This document shows, piece after piece, positions 1 to 7,060 of a DNA stretch of 14,646 nt (its first letter is position 1; each line of letters begins with the position of its first letter). Below the pieces are notes generated by a model. That model was given only the letters and a program-made list of their open reading frames with translations, was not told the origin of the DNA and did no database searches. The DNA is from CAYNEI01 sp964396185 (GTDB taxonomy: Archaea > Thermoplasmatota > SW-10-69-26). The translations under genes and the position numbers were made by a program. The DNA lies in assembly GCA_964396185.1 (NCBI GenBank), contig CAYNEI010000056.1, positions 1-14,646 on the forward strand, given 5' to 3'.

Positions 1-50
1 GCCATGCCGTGTTGACCGGCCATCGGCCTAACCCCTGTACCCTATGCGGT

Positions 51-78
51 GGACCGGGCCCGCGAGCCGGGTCGGTCC
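51..78 (-). terminator. GC-rich hairpin downstream of the 638-aa secreted protein gene
   Basis: Outer arms at 51-56 and 73-78 pair perfectly (ggaccg with cggtcc), and a shorter cccg/cggg stem can form inside. It lies 45 nt beyond the stop codon of the minus-strand gene ending at 123, so it could mark a transcript end. There is no T-rich tract, and such stems arise by chance in GC-rich DNA, so this is weak. I see no gene in bases 1-122; the reading frames there are low-complexity shadows. Confidence 0.25.
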
Positions 79-122
79 CAGCCGCCCGAGGCGCGTTATC
101 CAGCCAGGTGCTCTGATCCAGC

Positions 123-2039
123 TCACAGACCCGAGACGGTCCACACGAACGGGATCGCGTAGGCATCTCCCAGACCGTAGGGCCAGCTGTTGTGGGTCCC
201 GGCCTCGATCGTGGGCCAGATCGTGGCCACGTCCTGGCCCAAGAGGGGTTCGGGTGGGACGGTCCGGTCCAGCGGGGGAGCAAGGAGGTCGACCGCGTCC
301 CCGCCCTCGTGACGTGCGAAGAGGTAGGCGGACTTGGCGAGCGCGGGACGGAGCTCTGCGGTGAGAGGCCCGTCGGCGACGACCTCGTGGGGGTTGCCTG
401 TGATCGCCTGGGCTAAGCCCTCCGAAGCGATCGGGCCCTCGATCAGTTGCGGGACCTCCCCGGCGACCAGGAAGCGTTCGTTGGCTCCTGGGTCGGGGTC
501 GGCCAGCCAGTTGAACTGGACGGTGTGATCGTTCCCGTCCAGGGCGTGCATGTCCCACAGCCACGGGCGGATCCCCGGGTCCCCCCAGTGCACGCCGACG
601 AAATGGGCCTCGAAGGCCACGGGCCCGGCCGTCGCCTCCATGACGACGGTGAGCTGGGCGCCGGGGTTGTTCTCTGTCCCGAAGCTTCGCTTGTAGACGG
701 CCGCGGCCGGGTCGACGAGCTCGGGAACGTGCACCTCGCCGTCGACCGTCACGGAGGCGAGCCCGATCTCACCGACGTCCTCGCCTTCCATGCAGACGGC
801 GTAGATCCCAGGCTCCTTGGCCGTCAAGGCGATCTGGCCCTCCGGCAGGAACTCCGCGTGGGCGGGGGTCTTGATCCCCTCCGTGCACTGGCCAGCAGAG
901 GCGGCACTGGCGGCTTGGCTTGCTCCCGGGCTCTCCTGGCTTGTGGCCTGCGATCGTGGCCAGGGATCGACCTGGATCTCCTCGATGCGCCCATCGTCGG
1001 TCGCTGCGATCCTTGCGTGGGGCCCCGGCTCGATCGTGCGGGCCTCGCCCTCCGAGGGGATCACCTGTGTCCGGGTACCCGGCATGCGGGGTCCCAGGTC
1101 TAGCACGTGGAGGGCGCTTGCGGAGGTAGCGGTCGTCTGGGCGGCTGTGTCCTGACCCGTGCCAGCCACGCGGATCCGCAGCTTCCAGGTGCCGCTGGGG
1201 TCCTCGTCGCCGCTTCGCGGCCACTCGGAACCCTCGCCGACGCTCACCTGGATGCGGACGTGCGCCGTCCCATCCTCGTCCTGGCTGACGTCGTAGGTGG
1301 CCTCGTGGTCGATCTTCGGGAGCGTGATCGGCTTCGTGAACGTGAAGACGGAGGGGTCGAAGTTCGGGATGGCCACATCCAAGGTCGGTGAGACAACGTC
1401 GTCCTCGGCTGTGAGGCCGCCCCCGTCGACCCTGAGGGTGGCCATGAACCCGACCGCCGTGGTCTGGGCAGCCTGCCTGCCCCCGTCGGGCGAGCCCACG
1501 TCGGTGCTAGCTTGCAGCCGGACGGGCTCGACGGCTTCCCATGCGAGCTCGCCCCCGCTGGTCGTCTGCCTTGGCGGGAAGAGAGGCTCCGAGGGTCCCA
1601 AGCCGACGGCCACGCGCTTCGTGTCGCCCTCGTGAACCGGTGTTCCCACGTCGACGGTCCCGTAGACGGACGGGACGTGGCCCCCGGTGTTGTGGACCTG
1701 GAACCCAGGGCGGAAGTCAACCGATGTCGTCCAGAACGTGCGATAGGGAACGTTCGCGTTGACGGACGGGAGCTGGTCCACATCCAGATCCACGCTCGGG
1801 GAGATCAGGTTGCGGGCGGTAACCGTCTCGGCCGGTGGGTTCTGGACCTCCGTCGACGCGAGGAACCCGACGATCGGGGAGCTGGCGGGCCCGGGAGGTG
1901 CCTGCACGTTCTCGATCCCAGCCGATAGCGTTGCCTCGCCTAGCCCAGCACCCGTGACAGCGAGAGGACTGGCACCGATCGCTGCGGTCAAGAGCACGGA
2001 CACCAGACAAAGCGAAACAGGGATTCCTCGGCCTCTCAT
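123..2039 (-). CDS. Large secreted protein of unknown function with an internal duplication
   Basis: The protein is 638 residues. I do not recognise the family. The start at 2039 puts a classic signal peptide at the N-terminus: Arg at 2 and 4, a hydrophobic core at about 7-22, and likely cleavage after an Ala near residue 23. The reading frame stays open up to 2207, but the upstream residues are Arg-rich and would bury the signal. No later membrane segment or C-terminal anchor is visible, so the product is probably released or held by other surface proteins. Residues 56-91 and 195-226 look like two copies of one module (VGF-A-x-x-x-V, then an S-P-[ST]-[VL]-D segment), each followed by beta-rich sequence. 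A Ser/Ala/Gln-rich linker at 361-384 separates a C-terminal half with only two cysteines (385 and 416), which may pair. A GGAGG lies 6 nt before the start. The gene is divergent from glyoxalase I. Confidence 0.85.
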   Translation of the reverse strand: MRGRGIPVSLCLVSVLLTAAIGASPLAVTGAGLGEATLSAGIENVQAPPGPASSPIVGFLASTEVQNPPAETVTARNLISPSVDLDVDQLPSVNANVPYRTFWTTSVDFRPGFQVHNTGGHVPSVYGTVDVGTPVHEGDTKRVAVGLGPSEPLFPPRQTTSGGELAWEAVEPVRLQASTDVGSPDGGRQAAQTTAVGFMATLRVDGGGLTAEDDVVSPTLDVAIPNFDPSVFTFTKPITLPKIDHEATYDVSQDEDGTAHVRIQVSVGEGSEWPRSGDEDPSGTWKLRIRVAGTGQDTAAQTTATSASALHVLDLGPRMPGTRTQVIPSEGEARTIEPGPHARIAATDDGRIEEIQVDPWPRSQATSQESPGASQAASAASAGQCTEGIKTPAHAEFLPEGQIALTAKEPGIYAVCMEGEDVGEIGLASVTVDGEVHVPELVDPAAAVYKRSFGTENNPGAQLTVVMEATAGPVAFEAHFVGVHWGDPGIRPWLWDMHALDGNDHTVQFNWLADPDPGANERFLVAGEVPQLIEGPIASEGLAQAITGNPHEVVADGPLTAELRPALAKSAYLFARHEGGDAVDLLAPPLDRTVPPEPLLGQDVATIWPTIEAGTHNSWPYGLGDAYAIPFVWTVSGL

Positions 2040-2045
2040 GGCAAG

Positions 2046-2050
2046 CCTCC
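2046..2050 (-). promoter_or_regulatory. Shine-Dalgarno-like GGAGG supporting the start at 2039
   Basis: On the minus strand, GGAGG is followed by six nucleotides and the ATG at 2039. It supports this start over the upstream in-frame codons. If the TATA-like box at 2072-2080 is real, the transcript begins close to this motif, so it may contribute little. Confidence 0.35.
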
Positions 2051-2071
2051 GCCTCAGGAGGCATGAACTCG

Positions 2072-2080
2072 CGTAAAGGG
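2072..2080 (-). promoter_or_regulatory. TATA-like box for the secreted protein gene
   Basis: The minus strand reads ccctttacg, centred about 36 nt before the ATG at 2039. It is the only A/T-containing stretch in the divergent interval and resembles the aagggttta box that serves glyoxalase I on the other strand. Confidence 0.4.
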
Positions 2081-2120
2081 ATTCCTGCCTAGCGTGCTCG
2101 GTGACCGCCCGGTCGCCGGG

Positions 2121-2132
2121 CCAAGGGTTTAG
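2121..2132 (+). promoter_or_regulatory. TATA-like box for glyoxalase I
   Basis: The box ccaagggtttag is centred about 31 nt before the ATG at 2158. That spacing fits archaeal TATA-dependent initiation at or within a few bases of the start codon. No Shine-Dalgarno motif precedes the start, which also points to a leaderless message. Confidence 0.5.
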
Positions 2133-2157
2133 GCCCGCGGAGAGCGTGCAGCACGCC

Positions 2158-2544
2158 ATGCGCCTGGACCACTGCTGCCTGAACGTTCGCGACCTGGACG
2201 CGAGCATCGAGTTCTACCAGACCCACTTCGCCATGAAGCTGCTCTCGCGCAAGCAGATCCCCGAGAACAACGCCGAGATCGCCTTCGTGGGCTACGAGGC
2301 CAGCGACATGAAGCTCGAGCTCACCCACTGGGGCGACTGGGAGGAGGACGAGTACACCGACGGCAGCCAGTTCGACCACATCGCCGTCACCTGTTCCGAC
2401 GTCACGGGCCTCTTCGAGGAGCTCATCGAGGCAGGCGTCGAGCCGGCCATGGAGCCCTTCGAGCTCTCCACGGGCAGCCACATCGCCTTCGTCAAGGACC
2501 TGGATGGCAACTGGGTGGAGCTCGTCGAACGGCGCGACGGCTGA
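2158..2544 (+). CDS. gloA: Glyoxalase I (lactoylglutathione lyase), VOC family
   Basis: The family isomerises the hemithioacetal of methylglyoxal and a small thiol to an S-lactoyl thioester, the first step of cytosolic methylglyoxal detoxification. The 128-residue product matches the bacterial single-domain enzyme (about 135 residues) along its length. It has two beta-alpha-beta-beta-beta modules and all four expected metal ligands: His5 (LDHCCLNVRD), Glu54 (MKLELTHW), His74 (FDHIAV) and Glu121 (GNWVELVE). This is nearly the E. coli GloA spacing. The start at 2158 is chosen because His5 then falls at the usual position and a TATA-like box sits about 31 nt upstream; the frame extends to 2101 without homology. 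Which thiol the archaeon uses is not visible here; if glutathione is absent, another cofactor or a related isomerase role is possible. The gene appears monocistronic. Confidence 0.93.
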   Translation: MRLDHCCLNVRDLDASIEFYQTHFAMKLLSRKQIPENNAEIAFVGYEASDMKLELTHWGDWEEDEYTDGSQFDHIAVTCSDVTGLFEELIEAGVEPAMEPFELSTGSHIAFVKDLDGNWVELVERRDG

Positions 2545-2745
2545 CCACAACGGCACAACGGACACAAGGTGGGGCGGGATTGGCGTGCGGTGCCTCAAAT
2601 CGAACCAGCCCCAGGAGTAGCTATTACCCAAGAGGAGAAGGGTTCAATCCCTATGTGATAGTGAAGCTACGAAGATATGCAGGGCGCCCATCTAGAAGGT
2701 GTAAGAAGCCCGTATTGCGGGTAGTCACTCCCCCTTCATTCAGGG

Positions 2746-2757
2746 AAAATTTATGAA
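2746..2757 (+). promoter_or_regulatory. TATA box for the S74 fibre gene
   Basis: The stretch aaaatttatgaa is the most AT-rich element in the window and is preceded by a purine-rich ggg that could act as a BRE. Initiation about 27 nt downstream, near 2778, would give a leader of roughly 50 nt before the start at 2829. This gene would then be the exception to the leaderless pattern of its neighbours. Confidence 0.55.
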
Positions 2758-2815
2758 TGTGCTCATCGTCCTTGGGGCAATCGGAGGCGGGGAGGCATGA
2801 CCTGTCGACCCCCCC

Positions 2816-2823
2816 GGGAGGTG
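2816..2823 (+). promoter_or_regulatory. Shine-Dalgarno site for the fibre gene
   Basis: GGGAGGTG is followed by five nucleotides and the ATG at 2829. It matches the anti-Shine-Dalgarno sequence well and fixes the start. The alternative in-frame ATG at 2757 overlaps the TATA box and would lie outside the transcript. Confidence 0.7.
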
Positions 2824-2828
2824 TACAG

Positions 2829-5800
2829 ATGCTCGACACGACACGGATCCCAGTGCTGATTGTGACGATCGCCCTCTTGGCGCCCGTTCTGGGCGTAGGT
2901 GCGGTCCCGGGGGAATGGAACGACGCGAACCTTCGGACCGCGAAGATGAACGACTCCTACGCAGGCAACGGAACGCTCAGGGGAGGAACGCTCTCGGATG
3001 GCCCCTCGAACACATCCGAGCCGGACCCGAGGGGCACCGGCGCGGACCTGGCTTCGGCACCGCCCGGTCTGGGCGCCGAGGATCCATGGGTGGACGCCAA
3101 CGGGGACGAGATGTTCGGGAACCTCGACATGGGCGTCAACGCCATCTTCTTCCGCGACACCGGGCTCGTGAGCCCCGCAGAGGGCGTTCTGCAGTTCGGT
3201 GGCTCCACCGTGTGCTTCGAGAGTGGTCCCTGTGGCAGCGACGGAACCGTCACCCTCGTGGACACCGGGGATGGGCTCACGGGTGGGCCCATCGCCACCA
3301 CGGGCACCGTGAGCATCGAAGCAGGGGGCGTCACGAGCGCCATGCTCGAAGACGGGACCATCCAGCTCGTGGACCTGGGCTTCGACACCGCCACCCAGGA
3401 CGAGCTGGACGCCTACGCTGCCCACCTCGCGTCCTCTGGAACCCTCAACGATCCCTCGAACCCCGTGCACTGGACGCGCCTGCTTGAGATCCCCGCGGGC
3501 CTGGCCGATGGCGTAGACAACGACACCACCTACGATGCCGGCCAGGGCTTGAGCCTCACTGGCACCACCTTCGCCCTCGTGGCGTGCACCGACGGAGAGG
3601 TGCTCAAGCACAACGGTACCGCGTGGGCGTGCGGCCCTGACGACGACACGGACACGACCTACGCTGCCGGTACCGGGCTGGCGCTGGACGACACAACCTT
3701 CAACGTGGACACCAGCATCATCCAGGCCCGCGTCGGCGAGGCGTGCGCCGAGGGATCCTACGTGCGCGCTGTGAACCAGGACGGTACCGTGGTCTGCGAG
3801 ACCGATGACGGCACCAGCTACACCGGCGAGACCCCCATCGACGTCTCTGGCACCACCATCGCGCTCTCCACCACCGGGTGCGCGGCAGGCGACGTGTGGA
3901 AGTGGAACGGCACCGCCTGGACATGCGTGGAGGACGACGACACGGACACCACGTACAGCGCCGGCGACGGCCTCAACTTGGACGCCACGACCTTCAACCT
4001 CGTGGCGTGCACCGCCGGCCAGGTGCTCAAGCACGATGGCGCAAGCTGGGCATGCGGCGCCGACGAGGACACGGACACCACGTACGATGCCGGCACGGGC
4101 CTCGATCTCTCCGGGACCACCTTCAGCGCCGACACCAGTGTCCTGCAGGCGCGCGTCTCGGACGCGTGCGCCGAGGGATCCTACATGCGCGCTGTGAACC
4201 AGGACGGTACCGTGGTCTGCGAGACCGACGACGGCACCAGCTACACCGGCGAGACCCCCATCGACGTCTCTGGCACCACCATCGNNNNNNNNNNNNNNNN
4301 NNNNNNNNNNNNNNNNNNNNNNNNNNNNNNNNNNNNNNNNNNNNNNNNNNNNNNNNNNNNNNNNNNNNNNNNNNNNNNNNNNNNCCTGCGCGACCGGAGA
4401 GGTGGTGTCCGGCGTGGACGCCGCCGGAAGCGTCACGTGTGCCACGGATCAGGACACCGACACCACGTACAGCGCTGGCAACGGCCTCAGCCTGGACACC
4501 TCCACCAACACCTTCAGCGCTGATACCAGCGTCGTGCAGGCGCGGGTGAGCGACACCTGCGGCGCCAACGGCGCCATCGCGGAGGTGAACACGGACGGCA
4601 CTGTGGTCTGCCGCGCTGTCTGGACGATGTTCGGGAACGAGGCCACCATCCCCGGCCCCATGTTCCTGGGAACCACCGACGACAACCGCCTGGACCTCCG
4701 CGTGGACTCCACCATGGCCCTCCGGCTGGAACCCACAGCGGGCACCCCGAACGTGGTGGGCGGCAACGCGAGCAACAGCGTCACCACCGACGTCGCGGGC
4801 GCCACCATCGCAGGCGGAGGCGGCACCACCGGGAACACCGTGACGGACAACTACGGCGTGGTCGGCGGCGGCCTCGGGAACCAGGCAGGCGACGGCGCCG
4901 GGACCACAACCAGCGCCATCTACGCCACCGTGGGCGGCGGTCGGGACAGCACCGCATCTGCGCACTACGCCACCGTGGGCGGCGGCCTTTCCAATACAGC
5001 TGAGCACTGGCGGGCCACAGTGTCGGGGGGCAGCGACAACGCCGCTTCCAACGTGGGCGCCACGGTGGGCGGCGGCAGGAACAACGACGCCTCTGGGCTC
5101 ACCGCCACCGTCGCTGGAGGGTACACCAACGAGGCGAGCGGCTCCTACGCCGCCGTGGGCGGGGGCTACCAGAACGTGGCAACCGGTCACCGCGCCGTGG
5201 TGGCGGGTGGGGATAGCAACACAGCCTCCGGCGACTACGGCGCCGTGGCCGGCGGCATCCTCAACCACGCCACAGGGGACCGTGCCGTGGTGAGCGGCGG
5301 ATCCAACAATAACGCAACCGGCACCCACGCCGCGGTGGCTGGCGGGGAGTACAACAACGCCACGGGCAACCACTCGTTCGTCGCCGGCGGGCTCGGCAAC
5401 GACGCCTATGGGAACTACAGCTTCGCCGGCGGCTACCGCGCCTTCGCAAACGACCCGGGCGCCTTTGTCTGGGCGGGAGGCCTCGACCTCGTTCTGGGTG
5501 GCCTCAGCTCCAACGGGACCAGCTCGTTCAATGTCTACGCGCCGGGTGGGACAGAGTTCATCAGCGGGAGGTTCTTCTGCTCCGGCGCGTTCGGGATGCT
5601 GGATGTCTGCGAGACGGGTGTGAAGCTTGAGCCCGGGGAAAGCTCCTGGTCCAGCCTCTCCGACCGCGCCTCCAAGGAGAACGTGGAGCCCGTGGACGGC
5701 GCCGACATCCTCGACCGCCTCATGGGCATCGAGATCAGCGAGTGGAACTACATCGCGCAGGATCCCTCCACCCGCCACCTGGGTCCCATGGCGCAGGACT

Positions 5801-6042
5801 TCCACGCCGCCTTCGGCCTGGGCTCGGACCACACGCGCATCAACACCATCGACGCCGACGGCGTGGCGCTGGCCGCCATCCAGGGGCTCAACGAGAAGCT
5901 GGAGCAGCAGGCGGACCTCATCGAGGAGCAGCAGGAGACCATCGAGGAGCAGGCCAGGATGCTTGAGGGGCTGGCCGAGCGGCTTTCAGCGCTGGAGGAG
6001 GGCCAGGAGGAGGAGAAGGAGGAGGGTGGCGGGGCGTCCTGA
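2829..6042 (+). CDS. Giant secreted fibre/adhesin: tail-fibre repeats, YadA-like head, peptidase S74 chaperone domain (interrupted by assembly gap)
   Basis: At least 1,036 residues are visible, 485 before the N block and 551 after it. Order: signal peptide (about residues 1-22); an acidic stalk with a GNLDMGVNAI-type tail-fibre opening; Thr/Asp/Gly repeats built around DTDTTYxAGxGL and QARV...C motifs, including a 141-residue period; an MALRLEPTAGTPNV-type lead-in; eleven 15-residue YadA-like repeats (4921-5415); an S74 domain from about 5641; and a C-terminal Glu/Gln coiled coil (about 5884-6000). The S74 core keeps the Ser-x4-Lys dyad of SDRASK (Ser codon 5659, Lys codon 5674) and the LGPMAQDFHAAFGLG and DADGVALAAIQGL motifs. 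In known S74 proteins the domain trimerises the chain and then cuts itself off at that Ser. A trimeric, self-processed surface fibre is therefore inferred. No membrane anchor is visible. Codon phase differs across the gap; one gene is implied because the repeats continue on both sides. Confidence 0.85.
3579..4284 (+). repeat. 423-bp tandem repeat within the fibre gene, second copy cut by the gap
   Basis: Copy one begins at the Val-Ala-Cys-Thr codons at 3579 and copy two at 4002, a period of 423 nt or 141 codons. Segment 3741-3861 recurs at 4164-4284 with only two mismatches that I can find in 121 nt, while the earlier parts of the two copies have diverged more. Copy two is lost at 4285, where the N block starts. 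Each unit encodes a cysteine pair around KHxGxxWxC and the DTDTTY and DGTVVCETDDGTSY blocks. Confidence 0.88.
4285..4384. other. Assembly gap (100 N)
   Basis: Exactly 100 ambiguous bases, most likely a scaffolding placeholder of unknown true length. It begins at the last base of the near-identical repeat segment 4164-4284. The codon phase before and after shows that the missing length must be a multiple of three if the gene is intact, so 100 cannot be correct. By alignment to the first repeat copy the smallest fill would be about 15 nt; further whole repeat copies may be missing. Confidence 0.95.
4921..5415 (+). repeat. Eleven 15-residue YadA-head-like repeats
   Basis: Eleven consecutive 45-bp units encode variants of [YR]-A-[TV]-V-[GA]-GG-x-x-N-x-A-[ST]-G-x. 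A longer degenerate unit precedes them (about 4852-4920) and a truncated YSFAGGYRA cap follows at 5416. The pattern is that of left-handed beta-roll head repeats in YadA/Hep-Hag trimeric proteins. The DNA units are diverged from one another, so the array is old and was assembled without collapse. Confidence 0.9.
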
Positions 6043-6057
6043 CGGCCCGTGGCCGAG

Positions 6058-6070
6058 AAACACTTATCTC
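6058..6070 (+). promoter_or_regulatory. TATA box for the serine protease lipoprotein gene
   Basis: The stretch aaacacttatctc is centred about 28 nt before the ATG at 6093, ideal for a leaderless transcript. It is nearly the same as the box at 7028-7040, so a shared form close to aaac-n-n-ttatc can be read from these two genes. It starts only 16 nt after the fibre gene's stop codon. Confidence 0.65.
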
Positions 6071-6092
6071 CTCGCCAGGCCCCTGGCGCCCC

Positions 6093-6986
6093 ATGCGGGA
6101 GGTTCTACTCGCGCTGGTGCTGTTGGCCGCAGCGGGCTGTCTTGGCGACGGGGACGAGCCAGCCGCGTCCGTGGAGGACACCGAGCCAGCCTCGCTCGAC
6201 GCCACCACCACCCCCAGCCCGGCGCCCGTCACCTGGGGCGAGCCTGACGATGCCCTGGTCCGGCCTGGCACCTTCGTGCTCACCGGGTTCATCGCAGGCA
6301 ACCCGGGCACGCCGTTCCCCTGGTCGCGCGAGGGGCTCTGCACGGCCTCGTTCGTGCTCACCGATCCAAGCGAGGTCCGCGTGTACGTCTCCATCGCTGC
6401 TCACTGCGTCGAGGACGTCGAGCTCGGTGAGGAGCTTGAGCTCGTGCCTGGCGTCAATGCTACGCTGGCTTACTCGAGCTTCCATACCATGGACGCCCTC
6501 GGCGTGGAGGACGAAGAGATGCTCTGGCAGAACGACCTCGCCCTGCTCGAGGTCCTGGCCCACCAGCGCCACCTCATCCACCCCTCGGTGCTCCACTACG
6601 GTGGTCCCACCGGCTTGGCCGACCAGGCCGGGCCGGGGACGCTCGTGCGCACGTTCGGCAACAGCAACTGGCGCGAGCTCACCGGCGACACCCTGGACCC
6701 GCGCGAGGGCATCCGGACCACGGGCAACGAGGGCTACCACCGCCTCCAGCTCATCGGCCCCTCGGTCCCCACGGACAGCGGGAGCCCGGTGATGACCTTC
6801 GACGGCCAAGCCCTGGGCGTCATGGCCCACCTCTACCTCTTCGAGGACGACCCGAACCAGCTGGCGGCCCTCGAGCCGGACACGCCGGCGTCCAACGGTG
6901 CCACCGAGCTCGCCTGGGCCCTGGACTACGCCCGCGAGCACACCGGCACCGAGGCGGTCCTGGCCACCGCCCCCTGGCTCGGCTAG
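6093..6986 (+). CDS. Lipid-anchored trypsin/chymotrypsin-like serine protease
   Basis: The 297-residue product is predicted to hydrolyse peptide bonds at the outer face of the cell. Residues 1-16 form a lipoprotein signal with lipobox LAAAGC, Cys16 being the modified residue. An Asp/Glu/Ser/Thr/Pro-rich tether follows to about residue 55. The catalytic domain then carries a full S1/PA-clan triad: His104 in the hallmark AAHC, Asp148 in NDLALLEV, and Ser229 in PTDSGSP. Cys83 (LCTASF) and Cys105 are placed to form the disulfide next to the catalytic His seen in many family members. TDSGSP replaces the common GDSGGP, which is frequent in bacterial and V8-like members. It begins 50 nt after the fibre gene but has its own TATA box. 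It could process surface proteins, perhaps the fibre or its released chaperone, but nothing in the sequence proves that. Confidence 0.88.
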   Translation: MREVLLALVLLAAAGCLGDGDEPAASVEDTEPASLDATTTPSPAPVTWGEPDDALVRPGTFVLTGFIAGNPGTPFPWSREGLCTASFVLTDPSEVRVYVSIAAHCVEDVELGEELELVPGVNATLAYSSFHTMDALGVEDEEMLWQNDLALLEVLAHQRHLIHPSVLHYGGPTGLADQAGPGTLVRTFGNSNWRELTGDTLDPREGIRTTGNEGYHRLQLIGPSVPTDSGSPVMTFDGQALGVMAHLYLFEDDPNQLAALEPDTPASNGATELAWALDYAREHTGTEAVLATAPWLG

Positions 6987-7027
6987 CCATGCGTTGTCTC
7001 CTCCGTGTGTCGTGAGCGGTCTCCAGG

Positions 7028-7040
7028 AAACGTTATCCAC
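7028..7040 (+). promoter_or_regulatory. TATA box for the gene at 7061
   Basis: The stretch aaacgttatccac is centred about 28 nt before the ATG at 7061. It closely matches the box ahead of the serine protease gene, suggesting that both are read by the same basal machinery as separate leaderless units. Confidence 0.62.
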
Positions 7041-7060
7041 TCAACACCCGTTGAGCCCCT

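Larger units (their letters stand above)
2545..2828 (+). other. Lower-GC intergenic region ahead of the fibre gene
   Basis: This 284-nt interval holds no convincing gene. I counted about 47% G+C over 2641-2760, clearly below the flanking genes. It contains a small hairpin at 2639-2652 (aggg, 6-nt loop, ccct), a strong AT-rich TATA box at 2746-2757 and a Shine-Dalgarno motif at 2816-2823. It is the longest gene-free stretch in the window and could hold regulator sites for the large fibre gene. No tRNA fold could be completed. Confidence 0.5.

Noticed and set aside
44..1103. Plus-strand open frames near the left edge
   Set aside because: Arg/Pro/Gly-rich shadow translations opposite the secreted protein gene, with no supporting motif or homology.
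2636..2660. gggttcaatccc resembles a tRNA T-arm
   Set aside because: The expected 5-bp T-stem has a mismatch, and no matching acceptor, D or anticodon arms can be placed about 50 nt upstream. It is only a small hairpin.
2753..2800. 15-codon upstream reading frame before the fibre gene
   Set aside because: Its ATG lies within the TATA box, so it would not be in the transcript expected to start near 2778.
4284..4402. Apparent frameshift or two separate genes split at the N block
   Set aside because: The DTDTTY repeat pattern continues on both sides. The phase change follows from a 100-N placeholder whose true length must be a multiple of three.
2763..5832. Very long minus-strand open frames opposite the fibre gene
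   Set aside because: They are mirror frames of a GC-rich repetitive gene, run through the N block, and show low-complexity Gly/Ala/Val/His sequence with no domain or promoter.
2829..6042. Prophage tail-spike locus
   Set aside because: The fibre protein has a signal peptide and no neighbouring structural, terminase, integrase or lysis genes are present, so a cellular surface protein is the better reading.
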